Source: Ktedonospora formicarum (GTDB lineage: Bacteria > Chloroflexota > Ktedonobacteria > Ktedonobacterales > Ktedonobacteraceae). Taken from it: a stretch of DNA of 64,000 nt. The notes beneath the pieces are model-generated. The model was not told the DNA's origin, ran no database searches, and saw nothing but the letters and a program-made list of their open reading frames with translations. The stretch lies in the NCBI RefSeq assembly GCF_016587355.1, contig NZ_BNJF01000008.1, forward strand, positions 124,001-188,000, written 5' to 3'. Position 1 is the first letter of the stretch. Every line of letters begins with the position of its first letter. Positions 36,272 through 44,847 of this stretch are shown in pieces. The position numbers and the translations under genes were made by a program.

Positions 36272-36532
36272 ATGATAAACAGCAAAACAATGTTTGAAGA
36301 TCAAAAGACGATAAACAGCCGAGTGATGATGGAAAAGCAGCAGGAAGGCCCCCTGTTCAATGAAGCACTATCTAAAGATGGTGCCGTAGAATGGCAGTGT
36401 CCACGTTGTGCCTGGTGCCTGTGCGAGCAGGGCCTGGAATTAGGGAATGGCTCGCATGGGATTTGCCCACGGCATGCAGAGATGCTTCTGCGGCACTATA
36501 GAGCACACCGTGCGTGCTGCTTGAGCGCCTAA
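36272..36532 (+). CDS. small Cys-rich protein
   Basis: 86 aa. The second half reads CPRCAWCLCEQGLELGNGSHG then ICPRHAEMLLRHY, giving CxxCxxC and an HGIC-x2-H group that could bind one zinc; similar HGxCPxC ends occur in small proteins near signalling genes. Start at 36272 follows AGAGGAAC. It lies 100 bp upstream of, and in line with, a degenerate receiver gene. No function is assigned. Confidence 0.5.
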   Translation: MINSKTMFEDQKTINSRVMMEKQQEGPLFNEALSKDGAVEWQCPRCAWCLCEQGLELGNGSHGICPRHAEMLLRHYRAHRACCLSA

Positions 36533-36633
36533 TAGTGGGTGCGCATGAGATGGGTACAACCCATTTCATCGCGAAGCATATGGCAGCGAGAAGAGAAGCA
36601 TGAACAATAAATAATAAGGAGGAGTGCAGAATA

Positions 36634-37122
36634 ATGTCTTGTCTTTGTGATGAGGCGATATCATCTCGACGGGCTGTCCGGGTAATGGTCATCGACGATT
36701 CCCCCACGATTCGTGGGGGAATTGAGACATGTCTGAGTTGCGAAGGCTTCGTGGTCCAAAGTTTTTCCAATGGAGTAGAGGCAATGCATTGGTTGAGTCA
36801 ACCTGACGCACTGCTTCCTGACCTCGTGTTTCTTAATAGTGTTCTTCCTGATGAAAGTGGGTATGGAGTAACACGTTTACTAAAGGCGAGGCCCCAGTTT
36901 ACTCATACAGCTATTATCATGCTCTTATATCAAAATAGCGTTGTGGATCGTTTGAAGGCGCGACTTGCCGGAGCGAAAGGCTGCCTCGCGATTCCTTTTG
37001 GCGTTCAGAATCTCCTTCAGGTGACCCAGAAAATCCTATCAGCCTCTTCATCTGAAAAATCGATAAACACACGTGTTGCAATCAACCACGAACATTCTCC
37101 TCTCTATGTCGTCTGGTTATAA
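36634..37122 (+). CDS. degenerate (pseudo-)receiver domain protein
   Basis: 162 aa with a single CheY-like fold. The acidic pair survives (VMVIDDSPTIR, Asp21-Asp22), but the phosphoacceptor Asp is Asn68 (PDLVFLNSVLPDESGYG), the conserved Thr/Ser position reads Leu (IIMLLYQNS), and the conserved Lys of the KPF motif is Ile120 (GCLAIPFGVQNLL). Phosphorylation by the usual chemistry is therefore not expected; it may act as a constitutive or ligand-bound adaptor. Strong AAGGAGGAG ribosome site. The last 25 residues after QKILSASS are unlike the family and may be read-through into new sequence. Confidence 0.82.
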   Translation: MSCLCDEAISSRRAVRVMVIDDSPTIRGGIETCLSCEGFVVQSFSNGVEAMHWLSQPDALLPDLVFLNSVLPDESGYGVTRLLKARPQFTHTAIIMLLYQNSVVDRLKARLAGAKGCLAIPFGVQNLLQVTQKILSASSSEKSINTRVAINHEHSPLYVVWL

Positions 37123-37296
37123 TAGCCTGTTCTTTTTTTCCGGGCAAAAGTATTGCTGGAAAAACGCCAGGGTAACCTGTACGCCGCATCGTCGGCAGAT
37201 CTCGAGTGCAACAAATGTTGTTGGAACTGATGGAACGTTCCATGCACACCTCGTTTACCCCAAACCTTGAAAGAGGAGGGCGACCAGAGCATGTGA

Positions 37297-37600
37297 GGTG
37301 GTTGTGTTGCAAAAACTATGACGAAGGCGGAGATGACGTGAAGAGTTCTCCTCGTTCGGTCAGGCTGCCACCCCAAACAGCTTGGCAACCAAGACACCCT
37401 GGCCTCTCACATCTCCTTTTTTCACCTTTTGCAGTTGCCCATTTCTGATCATGTTATATGCTTCATATCCCTGTAAGGTTCTGCTGGCTGTCTCAAAGGA
37501 AAAAAATCCCATCCCCGGCTTCGTCAAGCGTTTGATGAACCGATGATCTTGTTCGATCAGATTGTTGAGGTATTTCACCTGCCTCAATTCCACGTGTTCA
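37297..37600 (-). pseudogene. IS6 transposase C-terminal fragment with terminal repeat
   Basis: Minus-strand frame MELRQVKYLNNLIEQDHRFI, KRLTKPGMGFFSFETASRTL, QGYEAYNMIRNGQLQKVKKG ending KLFGVAA, the complete C-terminus of an IS6/IS26-type transposase including the catalytic Glu (EQDHR). About 40 bp beyond its stop lies GGTTGTGTTGCAAAAACTAT (37299 on), which resembles IS6 terminal repeats (TGTTGCAAA core), so the element's right end is preserved. The front is lost, and the break at about 37600-37690 coincides with the truncated end of the BTAD regulator gene. Confidence 0.7.
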
Positions 37601-37684
37601 GGCAGGTGTGCTGACTATTTGGGACATCCGTTCGATAAAAATGCACTTCATCGGTCAATAGCGATGCTGCCTCGTCACTTGCGC

Positions 37685-39859
37685 TCATGCTTCAACTGCC
37701 ACTGAGGAAGGAGATTCAGCATGACGTGTGTAGTGCTCGATGATAGCTTCTGGAGCGGCAGTAGCCTGGAGATGCTGCAACACCCGATGATGAAAGACAC
37801 GTCGCCTGCTCTCACCGATCTCGCTGTAGACCACTTCACGGAGGGTATCGTGAGAGAAGGAGTAGGTAACCGCTCCGTTGACGTGCTCAATGAGCAGGTG
37901 ATGGCAGAGAAGCTCATCAAGCGCCTGGAGCGTATCATTCTCGGACAGCTCTGTCACTTGACAGAGTTGCTCAAGGGTGAAATCGTGGCAGAGTACAGAT
38001 GCTGCATTGAGCAAGAGCCTGGCGACTGAAGAGACATATGTGAGACGCATGCGAATCGTGTCGTGTATTCTCGATGGAAGGATGTCGTGCCATTGCTCGA
38101 TTTCTACGTCCGTGACCGACATATTTATTGCCCACGTCCCATCGGGTCGGGGAAGGGCTCGCAGCATCTGGCGTTCGAGCAGTGCCCTGAGCACTTCCTC
38201 GACATACAGCGGCTGCCCTCGCGTTTTGTTGAACAGCCATTGCACAAAAGGAGTCCCATCAGCTGTTGCACGGTTTCTTTCTTTTTCTGCCGTCTTTCCG
38301 CTTCCCTGCTGAAGAGCGCATGCATCCAAATACTGGACCCACTGGACAAGATCCTCGTAGCGCAGTGCTTCAAGGGTCAGCGCACATGTGGGTCCCTCTT
38401 GCTTCAGGTTGAAAAGCCACGCCTGCAGGTCAGGTTGCGTGAGGAGTTCTTCGCTCCGCACACTCACAATGAGCAATACGGGGAGCTGACTTGCCCTCCA
38501 CTGATGCCAGGCGTAAAAGAGCACATTGCGTGAGGCTATATCGATCCATTGGAGATCATCGACAAACACCACCAGCGGTCGGCGTGACGCCCACGCCATT
38601 CCTAGGCGAGCAATAGCCTCAAACAAGCGCGTGTGCCCGGTCGATTCGTCTGTGAGGGGAACAGGTAGATCTGGATACCGGTCGCGCAATTCTGGCAGGA
38701 TACGTGAAAGTTCGCTGAGCCAGAGATCACTGAGCAAATCATCAGGAGCATTCTGCTCTTCTACCCGCCGGCGTAGCATATCCACGATCAGTTGATAGGA
38801 AAGGCTCCTCCCATTCGCAAACGCCTGGGCATGGAGGACCTCTGCACCTTGCATCGCGGCCCATGCGAGAAAGTCTGTTCCTAAACGTGTTTTGCCCATA
38901 CCCGCTTCGCCTTCAAGCAACACCAGATGCGTTTCCTGGCGTGTTACACGATGATAGTGCTCGACGAGACTCGCGTATTCCCGGGTTCGCCCGACCAGGA
39001 GACCGTCAAGATGGACCGCAGCGACTGAAAACTGGGAAGAGGGCTGTGGTGGTCCTGGCAGGCGCAAGGGGAAGTCTCGGCTCAGTCGTTCTGCCAAAGC
39101 CATCGTTTCTGGAGCAGGTTCGACCCCCAGTTCACGCGAGAGCCAGGCACGCGCTGTTTCATAGACCTGGAGGGCTTCGTCGCGTCTGCCCACCATGAAA
39201 GACATCTGCATCAAACGCCGGGTTGCAGCCTCGTCGCCAGGATCAAAGGAAACCCAATGGGTGGCTGTGGCAAGCGCATTGACCAGTTCTCCACCCTCCA
39301 TCTGCCATGTTGAAAGGGCATCGAAAAGCACGCTCACACGATGACGAAGTGCTTCGCGTTGAGTACTTATCCAGGTGTCAAATGCCGGAGCATCAGGCAG
39401 CGAGAAGTTCTCTAAAAATGCGCCTCTGATCTGACGAAGCGCTTCTTGCACCTGTATCGCCAGCTGGTGGCGCTCCTCATCCTGGACTTGATCCAAGGCC
39501 AGATGAGAACGGACACGGGCGAACGCTGCATTCAGGAGCGCAATATTGCTCACGATCGCAGAAGTAGGTCGCACACCCAGAGCATTCCGTTCCACGACAA
39601 GATGAGCTTCATGAGGCGCGACGGTTGTCTCCCCAAGCGCCTCGCGCAGTATTGCTAAGGTGCGGCGCAGGATGGTACGGCCTTGCTGTTCCTCAAGGTC
39701 TGGCCAGAAGAGTGTCATGAGCTTCTCACGAGAGTGCATGCCCTCCTCAAGGACAAGATAGATCAATAAGGCACATGCTTTGCGTGTCCGAAATTTCAAT
39801 ACTTGCTCTTGATGACGAATCTTAGGGGTACCAAACAGAGAAAGAGAGAGTTGGCTCAT
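37685..39859 (-). CDS. BTAD/AAA ATPase regulator (SARP/LAL-like), C-terminally truncated
   Basis: 724 aa. N-terminal winged-helix plus bacterial transcriptional activation domain (LSLFGTPKIRHQEQVLKFRT, then VSFDPGDEAATRRLMQMSFM, RAWLSRELGVEPAPETMALA), followed by an AAA_16/ORC ATPase with P-loop LLEGEAGMGKTRLG and Walker B RPLVVFVDDLQWIDIAS. Relatives continue with several hundred residues of TPR; here the frame ends shortly after HHRVLQHLQA, next to an IS6 remnant, so the sensor tail is probably lost. The gene is divergent from an SDR-MFS pair and has three heptamer repeats at its start. Whether the truncated protein is active is unknown. Confidence 0.85.
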   Translation of the reverse strand: MSQLSLSLFGTPKIRHQEQVLKFRTRKACALLIYLVLEEGMHSREKLMTLFWPDLEEQQGRTILRRTLAILREALGETTVAPHEAHLVVERNALGVRPTSAIVSNIALLNAAFARVRSHLALDQVQDEERHQLAIQVQEALRQIRGAFLENFSLPDAPAFDTWISTQREALRHRVSVLFDALSTWQMEGGELVNALATATHWVSFDPGDEAATRRLMQMSFMVGRRDEALQVYETARAWLSRELGVEPAPETMALAERLSRDFPLRLPGPPQPSSQFSVAAVHLDGLLVGRTREYASLVEHYHRVTRQETHLVLLEGEAGMGKTRLGTDFLAWAAMQGAEVLHAQAFANGRSLSYQLIVDMLRRRVEEQNAPDDLLSDLWLSELSRILPELRDRYPDLPVPLTDESTGHTRLFEAIARLGMAWASRRPLVVFVDDLQWIDIASRNVLFYAWHQWRASQLPVLLIVSVRSEELLTQPDLQAWLFNLKQEGPTCALTLEALRYEDLVQWVQYLDACALQQGSGKTAEKERNRATADGTPFVQWLFNKTRGQPLYVEEVLRALLERQMLRALPRPDGTWAINMSVTDVEIEQWHDILPSRIHDTIRMRLTYVSSVARLLLNAASVLCHDFTLEQLCQVTELSENDTLQALDELLCHHLLIEHVNGAVTYSFSHDTLREVVYSEIGESRRRVFHHRVLQHLQATAAPEAIIEHYTRHAESPSSVAVEA

Positions 39860-39866
39860 CGTATTC

Positions 39867-39897
39867 TGTTCACGTTTCTGTTCACGGTTGGGTCACG
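39867..39897 (-). promoter_or_regulatory. three direct heptamer repeats (SARP-type operator)
   Basis: Read leftwards: CGTGACC, CGTGAAC, CGTGAAC starting at 39897, 39886 and 39874, that is 11- and 12-nt spacing. Direct heptamers at 11-nt steps are the known layout of sites for BTAD/SARP regulators. They lie 8-38 nt upstream of the regulator ATG and about 135-165 bp upstream of the divergent SDR gene. Confidence 0.5.
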
Positions 39898-40031
39898 AAG
39901 ATGCTTTAGACTGGCAACAAGGACAACTCAAGAGGCTATCCATCATCTCAGTATATCACACGACTCTGTGCGAAAGGGTGCAGTGGCCTCAACCGATGAG
40001 TATATTCCATTAACTGATAGGAGAAACATTT

Positions 40032-40757
40032 ATGACAAAGCTTGAAGGAAAAGTCGCAGTCATCACTGGTGGCAGTAGCGGTATTGGTCTGGCGACGGCA
40101 AAGCTCTTTGCCGCAGAGGGGGCACATGTATATATCACGGGTCGTCGTCAACGCGAACTCGATGCAGCCGTCAGGCAGATTGAGAAAAATGTGACGAGCG
40201 TTCAGGGAGACGTGGCAAGGCTCGCGGATCTTGATCGCTTGTACGCGACCGTGAAGCAGCAGCATGGCCGCATCGATATCCTCTTTGCCAACGCTGGAGG
40301 AGGGGAATTTGTCCCCTTAGCAGAGATCACTGAGACACATGTTGATTCCTTGTTCAACACCAACGTCAAGGGACTCCTCTTCACGGTACAAAAGGCGCTC
40401 CCACTCTTGCAGGAGGGCAGTTCAATTATTCTGAATGCCTCAGTCGTCGCCTCCAAAGGGGTAGGAGGGTCTACGATCTACAGCGCCACGAAGGCGGCGG
40501 TCCGGTCATTTGCACGAACCTGGACCGTTGAGCTCCGAGACCGCAAGATCCGTGTCAACGCCGTTAGTCCTGCCCAAACCAATACGCCATTCCATAAGAG
40601 TGAAGAGATCAAGACCTTCCTGGCGAGCCTCGTGCCGATGGGGCGGTTGGGCGATCCCAACGAAGTGGCGAAAGCGGTCCTCTTCCTCGCATCGGATGAC
40701 AGCAGTTTCATTACCGGAATCGAGCTGTTCGTTGATGGAGGAACAGCGCAAATCTAA
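40032..40757 (+). CDS. short-chain dehydrogenase/reductase
   Basis: 241 aa, the normal classical SDR length. Cofactor motif TGGSSGIG with YITGRRQREL (basic residues after beta-2, favouring NADP(H)), GDV, ANAGGG (in place of NNAG), catalytic Tyr and Lys in YSATKAAVRSFAR, and the terminal DVxxxVLFLASDDSSFITG-x-ELFVDGG pattern (here NEVAKAVLFLASDD). Ribosome site AGGAGA. Followed 74 bp later by an MFS gene in the same direction, and divergent from the BTAD regulator. Distinct from the SDR at 4681. Substrate unknown. Confidence 0.93.
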   Translation: MTKLEGKVAVITGGSSGIGLATAKLFAAEGAHVYITGRRQRELDAAVRQIEKNVTSVQGDVARLADLDRLYATVKQQHGRIDILFANAGGGEFVPLAEITETHVDSLFNTNVKGLLFTVQKALPLLQEGSSIILNASVVASKGVGGSTIYSATKAAVRSFARTWTVELRDRKIRVNAVSPAQTNTPFHKSEEIKTFLASLVPMGRLGDPNEVAKAVLFLASDDSSFITGIELFVDGGTAQI

Positions 40758-40831
40758 ATGATCCCGATCGCAGGCTTCTCATTGAGGCGTCTGCGATCCA
40801 TTTTCCGTCACTCAGAAAAAGAAAGGTTCGC

Positions 40832-42103
40832 ATGAACACTCATTCATCGTCAGCGGTTTCGTCATCCAATTGGGCCATCCGGGTACTTCCGCTTGCGCTC
40901 GGCATGTTTGCCATTGGAAGCGAGGGACTCGTCATTGCAGGCATTTTGCCGGATGTGGCTCGTGGTCTCAATGTCTCGATCAGCGCGGCGGGTCAACTGG
41001 TGACCATTTTCGCTCTGGCCTATGCTCTTCTTGGCCCATTCTTGACGGCTCTAGCCACGAGATTTCCTATCCGCCGGGTGTTGTTGGGGGCGCTCATCAT
41101 TTTTGCGGTCGGAAACGTGCTGGCCGCACTCGCTCCCTCCTATGGGCTGATGGTGGTCATTCGCATTCTTGCGGCCATAGGCGCGGCAAGTTTCCAGGGT
41201 GTTGCCTCTGCCGCTGGCGTTGCCCTCGCCCCTCTGGATAAACAGGGACGAGCTCTGGCTCTCGTCTGGAGTGGGCTAACAGTAGCATTGGTAGCGGGGG
41301 TCCCATTGGGTACATTCATCGCCGGGCTGGCCAGTTGGCGCATCACCTTTGCTGTCGTGGCGGCTCTCGCCGCACTCGCCGCTCTTGGTATTGTGGTTCT
41401 GGTGCCTGAGCTTGCTCGTCCACCGATCGTCACAGTCCCAATGTTTGGACGCCTGATGCGTCGATCTGCTCTTCTGGCCATCCTAGTCACGACGTTGTTT
41501 GCCATTGCGGGGGAGTTTGTGGCATACACCTACATTGCCCCTCTCGTAACCCTGCTCACACCTGGGAGCGAGCCTTTTCTCGCTCTCATCCTGCTCGGTT
41601 TCGGGATAGCTGGTGTCATTGGCAACGCGCTCGGTGGCACATCCGCTGATCGCTTTGGCGCAAACCGGACTATCGTTGTGAGCCTGGTCTTCTTACTGGG
41701 TGCGATGCTCTTGCTCTGGGGGCTCAACTTCGTTGCTGTGAGCGTGGTGACGATCATTCTCGCCGCACTTGCTGCCACTGTCTGGGGGGTGACCGGCTGG
41801 AGTTTCGTGACTCCGCTCCAGTCACAACTCCTGACAACCGCCCCTGAGCAAGTCAGTGTTACGCTTGCCCTGAACAACTCAGCACTGAATCTTGGCACAG
41901 CGTTAGGAGGAGCAGTTGGAGGGCTCATAGTGAGTTCCCATGTTGGATTCCTTCCGCTCAGTGGGTCCATTTTCATTGCCCTCGGACTCTTGCTTCACCA
42001 ACTGGTGGTTGGTCATCGCCGACCTTCTCTGAGTCCGTCAGCCTCGTTCAGAACCACTTCTGTCACTCCCGAAGGAGAGAAGATTGAGCAACCAGGCCGC
42101 TAA
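40832..42103 (+). CDS. MFS transporter, DHA1/AraJ-like
   Basis: 423 aa with 12 hydrophobic segments. Helix 1 reads LPLALGMFAIGSEGLVIAGI, followed by the DHA1 signature VSISAAGQLVTIFALAYALL and RFPIRRVLLG in the loop after helix 2-3; motif C-like GVPLGTFIAG occurs in helix 5. The tail is a Ser-rich cytoplasmic extension. Resembles sugar/arabinose or chloramphenicol-type exporters, and is clearly related to the MFS at 63006. Probably co-transcribed with the SDR upstream; a long hairpin follows 41 bp after its stop. Confidence 0.9.
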   Translation: MNTHSSSAVSSSNWAIRVLPLALGMFAIGSEGLVIAGILPDVARGLNVSISAAGQLVTIFALAYALLGPFLTALATRFPIRRVLLGALIIFAVGNVLAALAPSYGLMVVIRILAAIGAASFQGVASAAGVALAPLDKQGRALALVWSGLTVALVAGVPLGTFIAGLASWRITFAVVAALAALAALGIVVLVPELARPPIVTVPMFGRLMRRSALLAILVTTLFAIAGEFVAYTYIAPLVTLLTPGSEPFLALILLGFGIAGVIGNALGGTSADRFGANRTIVVSLVFLLGAMLLLWGLNFVAVSVVTIILAALAATVWGVTGWSFVTPLQSQLLTTAPEQVSVTLALNNSALNLGTALGGAVGGLIVSSHVGFLPLSGSIFIALGLLLHQLVVGHRRPSLSPSASFRTTSVTPEGEKIEQPGR

Positions 42104-42143
42104 AAGAATCGCCTCTGGCCTGCGCAAATATGAAGCATTTCCT

Positions 42144-42191
42144 CCTGTTATTCTCCTCGTCTGCTGGTTGGCAGACGAGGAGAATAACAGG
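42144..42191. terminator. perfect 21-bp inverted repeat between convergent genes
   Basis: Arms 42144-42164 and 42171-42191 are perfectly complementary over 21 bp around the loop TGGTTG. It lies 41 bp after the MFS stop and 165 bp before the end of the convergent hybrid kinase gene, so a bidirectional terminator is the simplest reading. No T-tract follows either arm, and the stem is longer than usual, so another role is possible. Confidence 0.5.
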
Positions 42192-42355
42192 ATTGAAGAT
42201 TTCAGAATTCAGTGGTAGTACAGCCTCTTTCGCACCAGCAGGTCGATGCATATTTGGCTTCACTAGGTAAACCGGTTGCTGCCTATTGAGATTACATCAC
42301 CGGTGAAAAGCGCTCTCCTCGATATCGAGGAGATGGGGCCAGTCTCAGACACTGT

Positions 42356-43663
42356 TCATAATGTCCACATCATCTGCAACGACAATGCTTCAGTGGTAAA
42401 CTCATGTGCAGCGTTTACCCCATCAGTGAGAGCTGGTAGAATAATGGAAAACGTGCTACCTTCTCCTAGAAGGCTCTGCACCTCCATATGTCCTCCGTGT
42501 CTTTCTACAATGGCACGCGTAATATAGAGCCCCAATCCCAATCCAATAGATTCCCCGACTCGGACATTGTTATTGGGAACACGATAGAATTGCTCGTATA
42601 TGGAGGATAGATGTTCAGGAGAAATACCTAAACCGCGATCACGCACACAGAGGATGACCTCTCCTCCTCTTCGTTGCAACTTGAGCGTAATAGGTGTTTC
42701 CTTTAACGAATATTTGCGAGCATTAGTGAGCAAATTTAGAAGAGCTTGGCTGATCCTATTGCAATCTATATCAACTTCGATTGGCTCAGGCGGCGAAAGG
42801 TCGCAAGTAGCAGGCGTTTTATCAGCCGTAAATTCATCAACCACATGCTGGCACAATTTCACCAGATCGTGGGGTCTACGATGCAATACAAATTGATCAC
42901 ACTGGATATGCATAGTGTCTTGCAGGTCATGAACAAGCACCCCCAAACGATTAATGGAGAGCTCCATTTTCTCGATATCTCCGATGATCTTATCTATGTT
43001 TCCCTGTTTCAATCGGCGCTGGGCTAATTGAATCATTGCCTTTAAGCTGGTAAGTGGTGTGGCAAGTTCATGCGCGACCATACTCAGCATAGAGTCTTTT
43101 GCGTGGTTTGCCGCTGTGAGTTCGCTGGTACGTTGCTCGACCTGGCTCTCTAGGGAACATGCATACTGCTCCAAAGCTTGCTGTTTCTCCTGTACGAGAC
43201 GAAACAGTTGGCGGGTTTGGAGTGCGCGCCGTACAGCTGCCACAAAAAAATCGCGATCAATGGGTTTGAGAGTGTAATCATATGCTCCTTCCTGCAACGC
43301 CTGCATTGCTAACTCATGCTCACCATGTCCAGTGATAAGCAAAACAGGTATATCTGGCATACTTGCATGAATGGTTGATAAAAGTTGCATCCCATCCATC
43401 CCAGGCATCTTGATGTCACTCACTATCGCGTCATACTCTCTGAGTTGTAGCTGTGCGATAGCATCAAGCGCGGAATTCGATGTATCCACATCAACATCTT
43501 GCATGCGCAGCGTGAAGGTGCGAGAAAGAGCCTGTAGCGCCGCGCTATCGTCATCAACAAGGAGAATACGTGGTTTCCGTTTTTCATCCGCTGGTTCTGT
43601 TTGTATTACGGAAATAATCTTCGGCTGATATTCTTGCCCTGTTCTGCCTTGATTTAGTTCCAC
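42356..43663 (-). CDS. response regulator-histidine kinase hybrid
   Basis: 435 aa, soluble. N-terminal receiver with LLVDDD, phosphoacceptor Asp83 in AIVSDIKMPGMDG, Thr/Ser in LLITGHG and Lys in TLKPID; a coiled-coil linker (about 150-190); HisKA with His198 in MLSMVAHELATPLTSLK; HATPase_c with NLLTNARKYS, DRGLGIS and GLGLGLYITRAIVERHGG. The receiver-first order suggests a kinase whose activity is set by upstream phosphorylation, most simply by the kinase encoded just before it. Last gene of a three-gene operon; 23 bp follow the preceding stop. Confidence 0.92.
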   Translation of the reverse strand: MELNQGRTGQEYQPKIISVIQTEPADEKRKPRILLVDDDSAALQALSRTFTLRMQDVDVDTSNSALDAIAQLQLREYDAIVSDIKMPGMDGMQLLSTIHASMPDIPVLLITGHGEHELAMQALQEGAYDYTLKPIDRDFFVAAVRRALQTRQLFRLVQEKQQALEQYACSLESQVEQRTSELTAANHAKDSMLSMVAHELATPLTSLKAMIQLAQRRLKQGNIDKIIGDIEKMELSINRLGVLVHDLQDTMHIQCDQFVLHRRPHDLVKLCQHVVDEFTADKTPATCDLSPPEPIEVDIDCNRISQALLNLLTNARKYSLKETPITLKLQRRGGEVILCVRDRGLGISPEHLSSIYEQFYRVPNNNVRVGESIGLGLGLYITRAIVERHGGHMEVQSLLGEGSTFSIILPALTDGVNAAHEFTTEALSLQMMWTL

Positions 43664-43686
43664 GTTACTTTCCTCCTGAGGTACTG

Positions 43687-44844
43687 CTACCCCCCCGTTG
43701 GAGCAAAGAGGGGAAGTTGGATAATAAAAACAGCTCCTTCCCCTGGATGATTCTCAAGCAAAATTGCGCCCCCGTGGTCCTGGATAATACCATAGGTAAT
43801 AGAAAGACCCAGACCTGTGCCTAACCCAACCTCTTTGGTTGTAAAGAAAGGGTCGAAAATACGCTTCTCCAGATCCAATGGGATACCCGTGCCAGTATCG
43901 CTTACACTTATCTCGACAATGTTCTCTTTGAGCTCGCATTTAATAGTAATGCGTTTCTGCTTGTTTGATACCATAGCATCACGTGCGTTGGTGAGCAGAT
44001 TTAGAAACACCTGCTCCAATTGGATCGAGCTACCTAGCACTATTATCTCCTTAGAGGGAACATCGACACATATCTCGATTTGGCGCAAACGGAGTTGTTC
44101 CTGAAGAAGCATCAATGCTCCTTGTATGACTAACTCAAGCCTGATTTGCTCGTGACGTGCCGAAGCCACACGCCCGAATGTACGCAGGTGGGAAATAATA
44201 CTAGTCGCCTTCTGAATCTGCTGCATGGCGCTATTCAACTCTTGCAAGAGTTGTTGAGCCTCTGTCTCTGCTAGGCCCAATCTGATCATGTCAATCGCAT
44301 TTCCCACGAACAAGGCGGTACTGTTAAGAGGGTTATTGAGCTCATGAGCGATTCCAGTTGTCAATTCACCCAGGGTGGCAAGTTTACCCGCCTGTATCAG
44401 CTGTTCCTGCTTTTCGCGCAGTTCCTGCCCCTGACGTTTAACCTCATCAGTCGTTTCCTTCAGATCGCTCATAATATGTATCATCGCCTTACGGCTTTTT
44501 TCTAGGCGCAGATTGGAATTGTGTGAATCCTGAAGAATATGGAGAAGCGCGCGCCGAGAATTATCCAGACGTTCTGTCTGTTGAACCATACTACGGCGAT
44601 CCTGCTCATAATCTGCCAGAATGTGAATCATCGCCTTACGCTGGTCAGACAATTGTTTGTTAAGCTTCGCCATATCATGGAGAATGTGGATAAAAGCTCT
44701 TCTCCTCTCTTCGCCTTTACGTACGCGCTCTTCAAGCGCCTGTCGTTGCTCCAAAAGGTTCACAAGCTCATGTTCTAATCCTTTAAAGCGCTCCATTTCA
44801 TTTGTAGTAATCAACACTACATGAGGAAGATTCGTAGCATTCAT
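43687..44844 (-). CDS. soluble histidine kinase with repeated helical motif
   Basis: 385 aa. Residues 40-150 form a long helix containing four copies of a short motif: RRAFIHILHD, RKAMIHILAD, RRALLHILQD, RKAMIHIMSD. The His of each lies at 53, 74, 102 and 123 (steps 21, 28, 21), all multiples of seven, so the same coiled-coil face repeats. Then HisKA with His167 in TTGIAHELNNPLNS and HATPase_c with NLLTNARDAM, DTGTGIP, FDPFFTTKEVGLGTGLGLS. No membrane segment, PAS or GAF. It starts 3 bp after the PAS protein stop and probably receives its input from it. Confidence 0.92.
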   Translation of the reverse strand: MNATNLPHVVLITTNEMERFKGLEHELVNLLEQRQALEERVRKGEERRRAFIHILHDMAKLNKQLSDQRKAMIHILADYEQDRRSMVQQTERLDNSRRALLHILQDSHNSNLRLEKSRKAMIHIMSDLKETTDEVKRQGQELREKQEQLIQAGKLATLGELTTGIAHELNNPLNSTALFVGNAIDMIRLGLAETEAQQLLQELNSAMQQIQKATSIISHLRTFGRVASARHEQIRLELVIQGALMLLQEQLRLRQIEICVDVPSKEIIVLGSSIQLEQVFLNLLTNARDAMVSNKQKRITIKCELKENIVEISVSDTGTGIPLDLEKRIFDPFFTTKEVGLGTGLGLSITYGIIQDHGGAILLENHPGEGAVFIIQLPLFAPTGG

Positions 44845-44847
44845 TGA

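Noticed and set aside
37685..39859. A defence ATPase
   Set aside because: The N-terminal winged helix plus BTAD and the ORC-type ATPase place it with SARP/LAL regulators.
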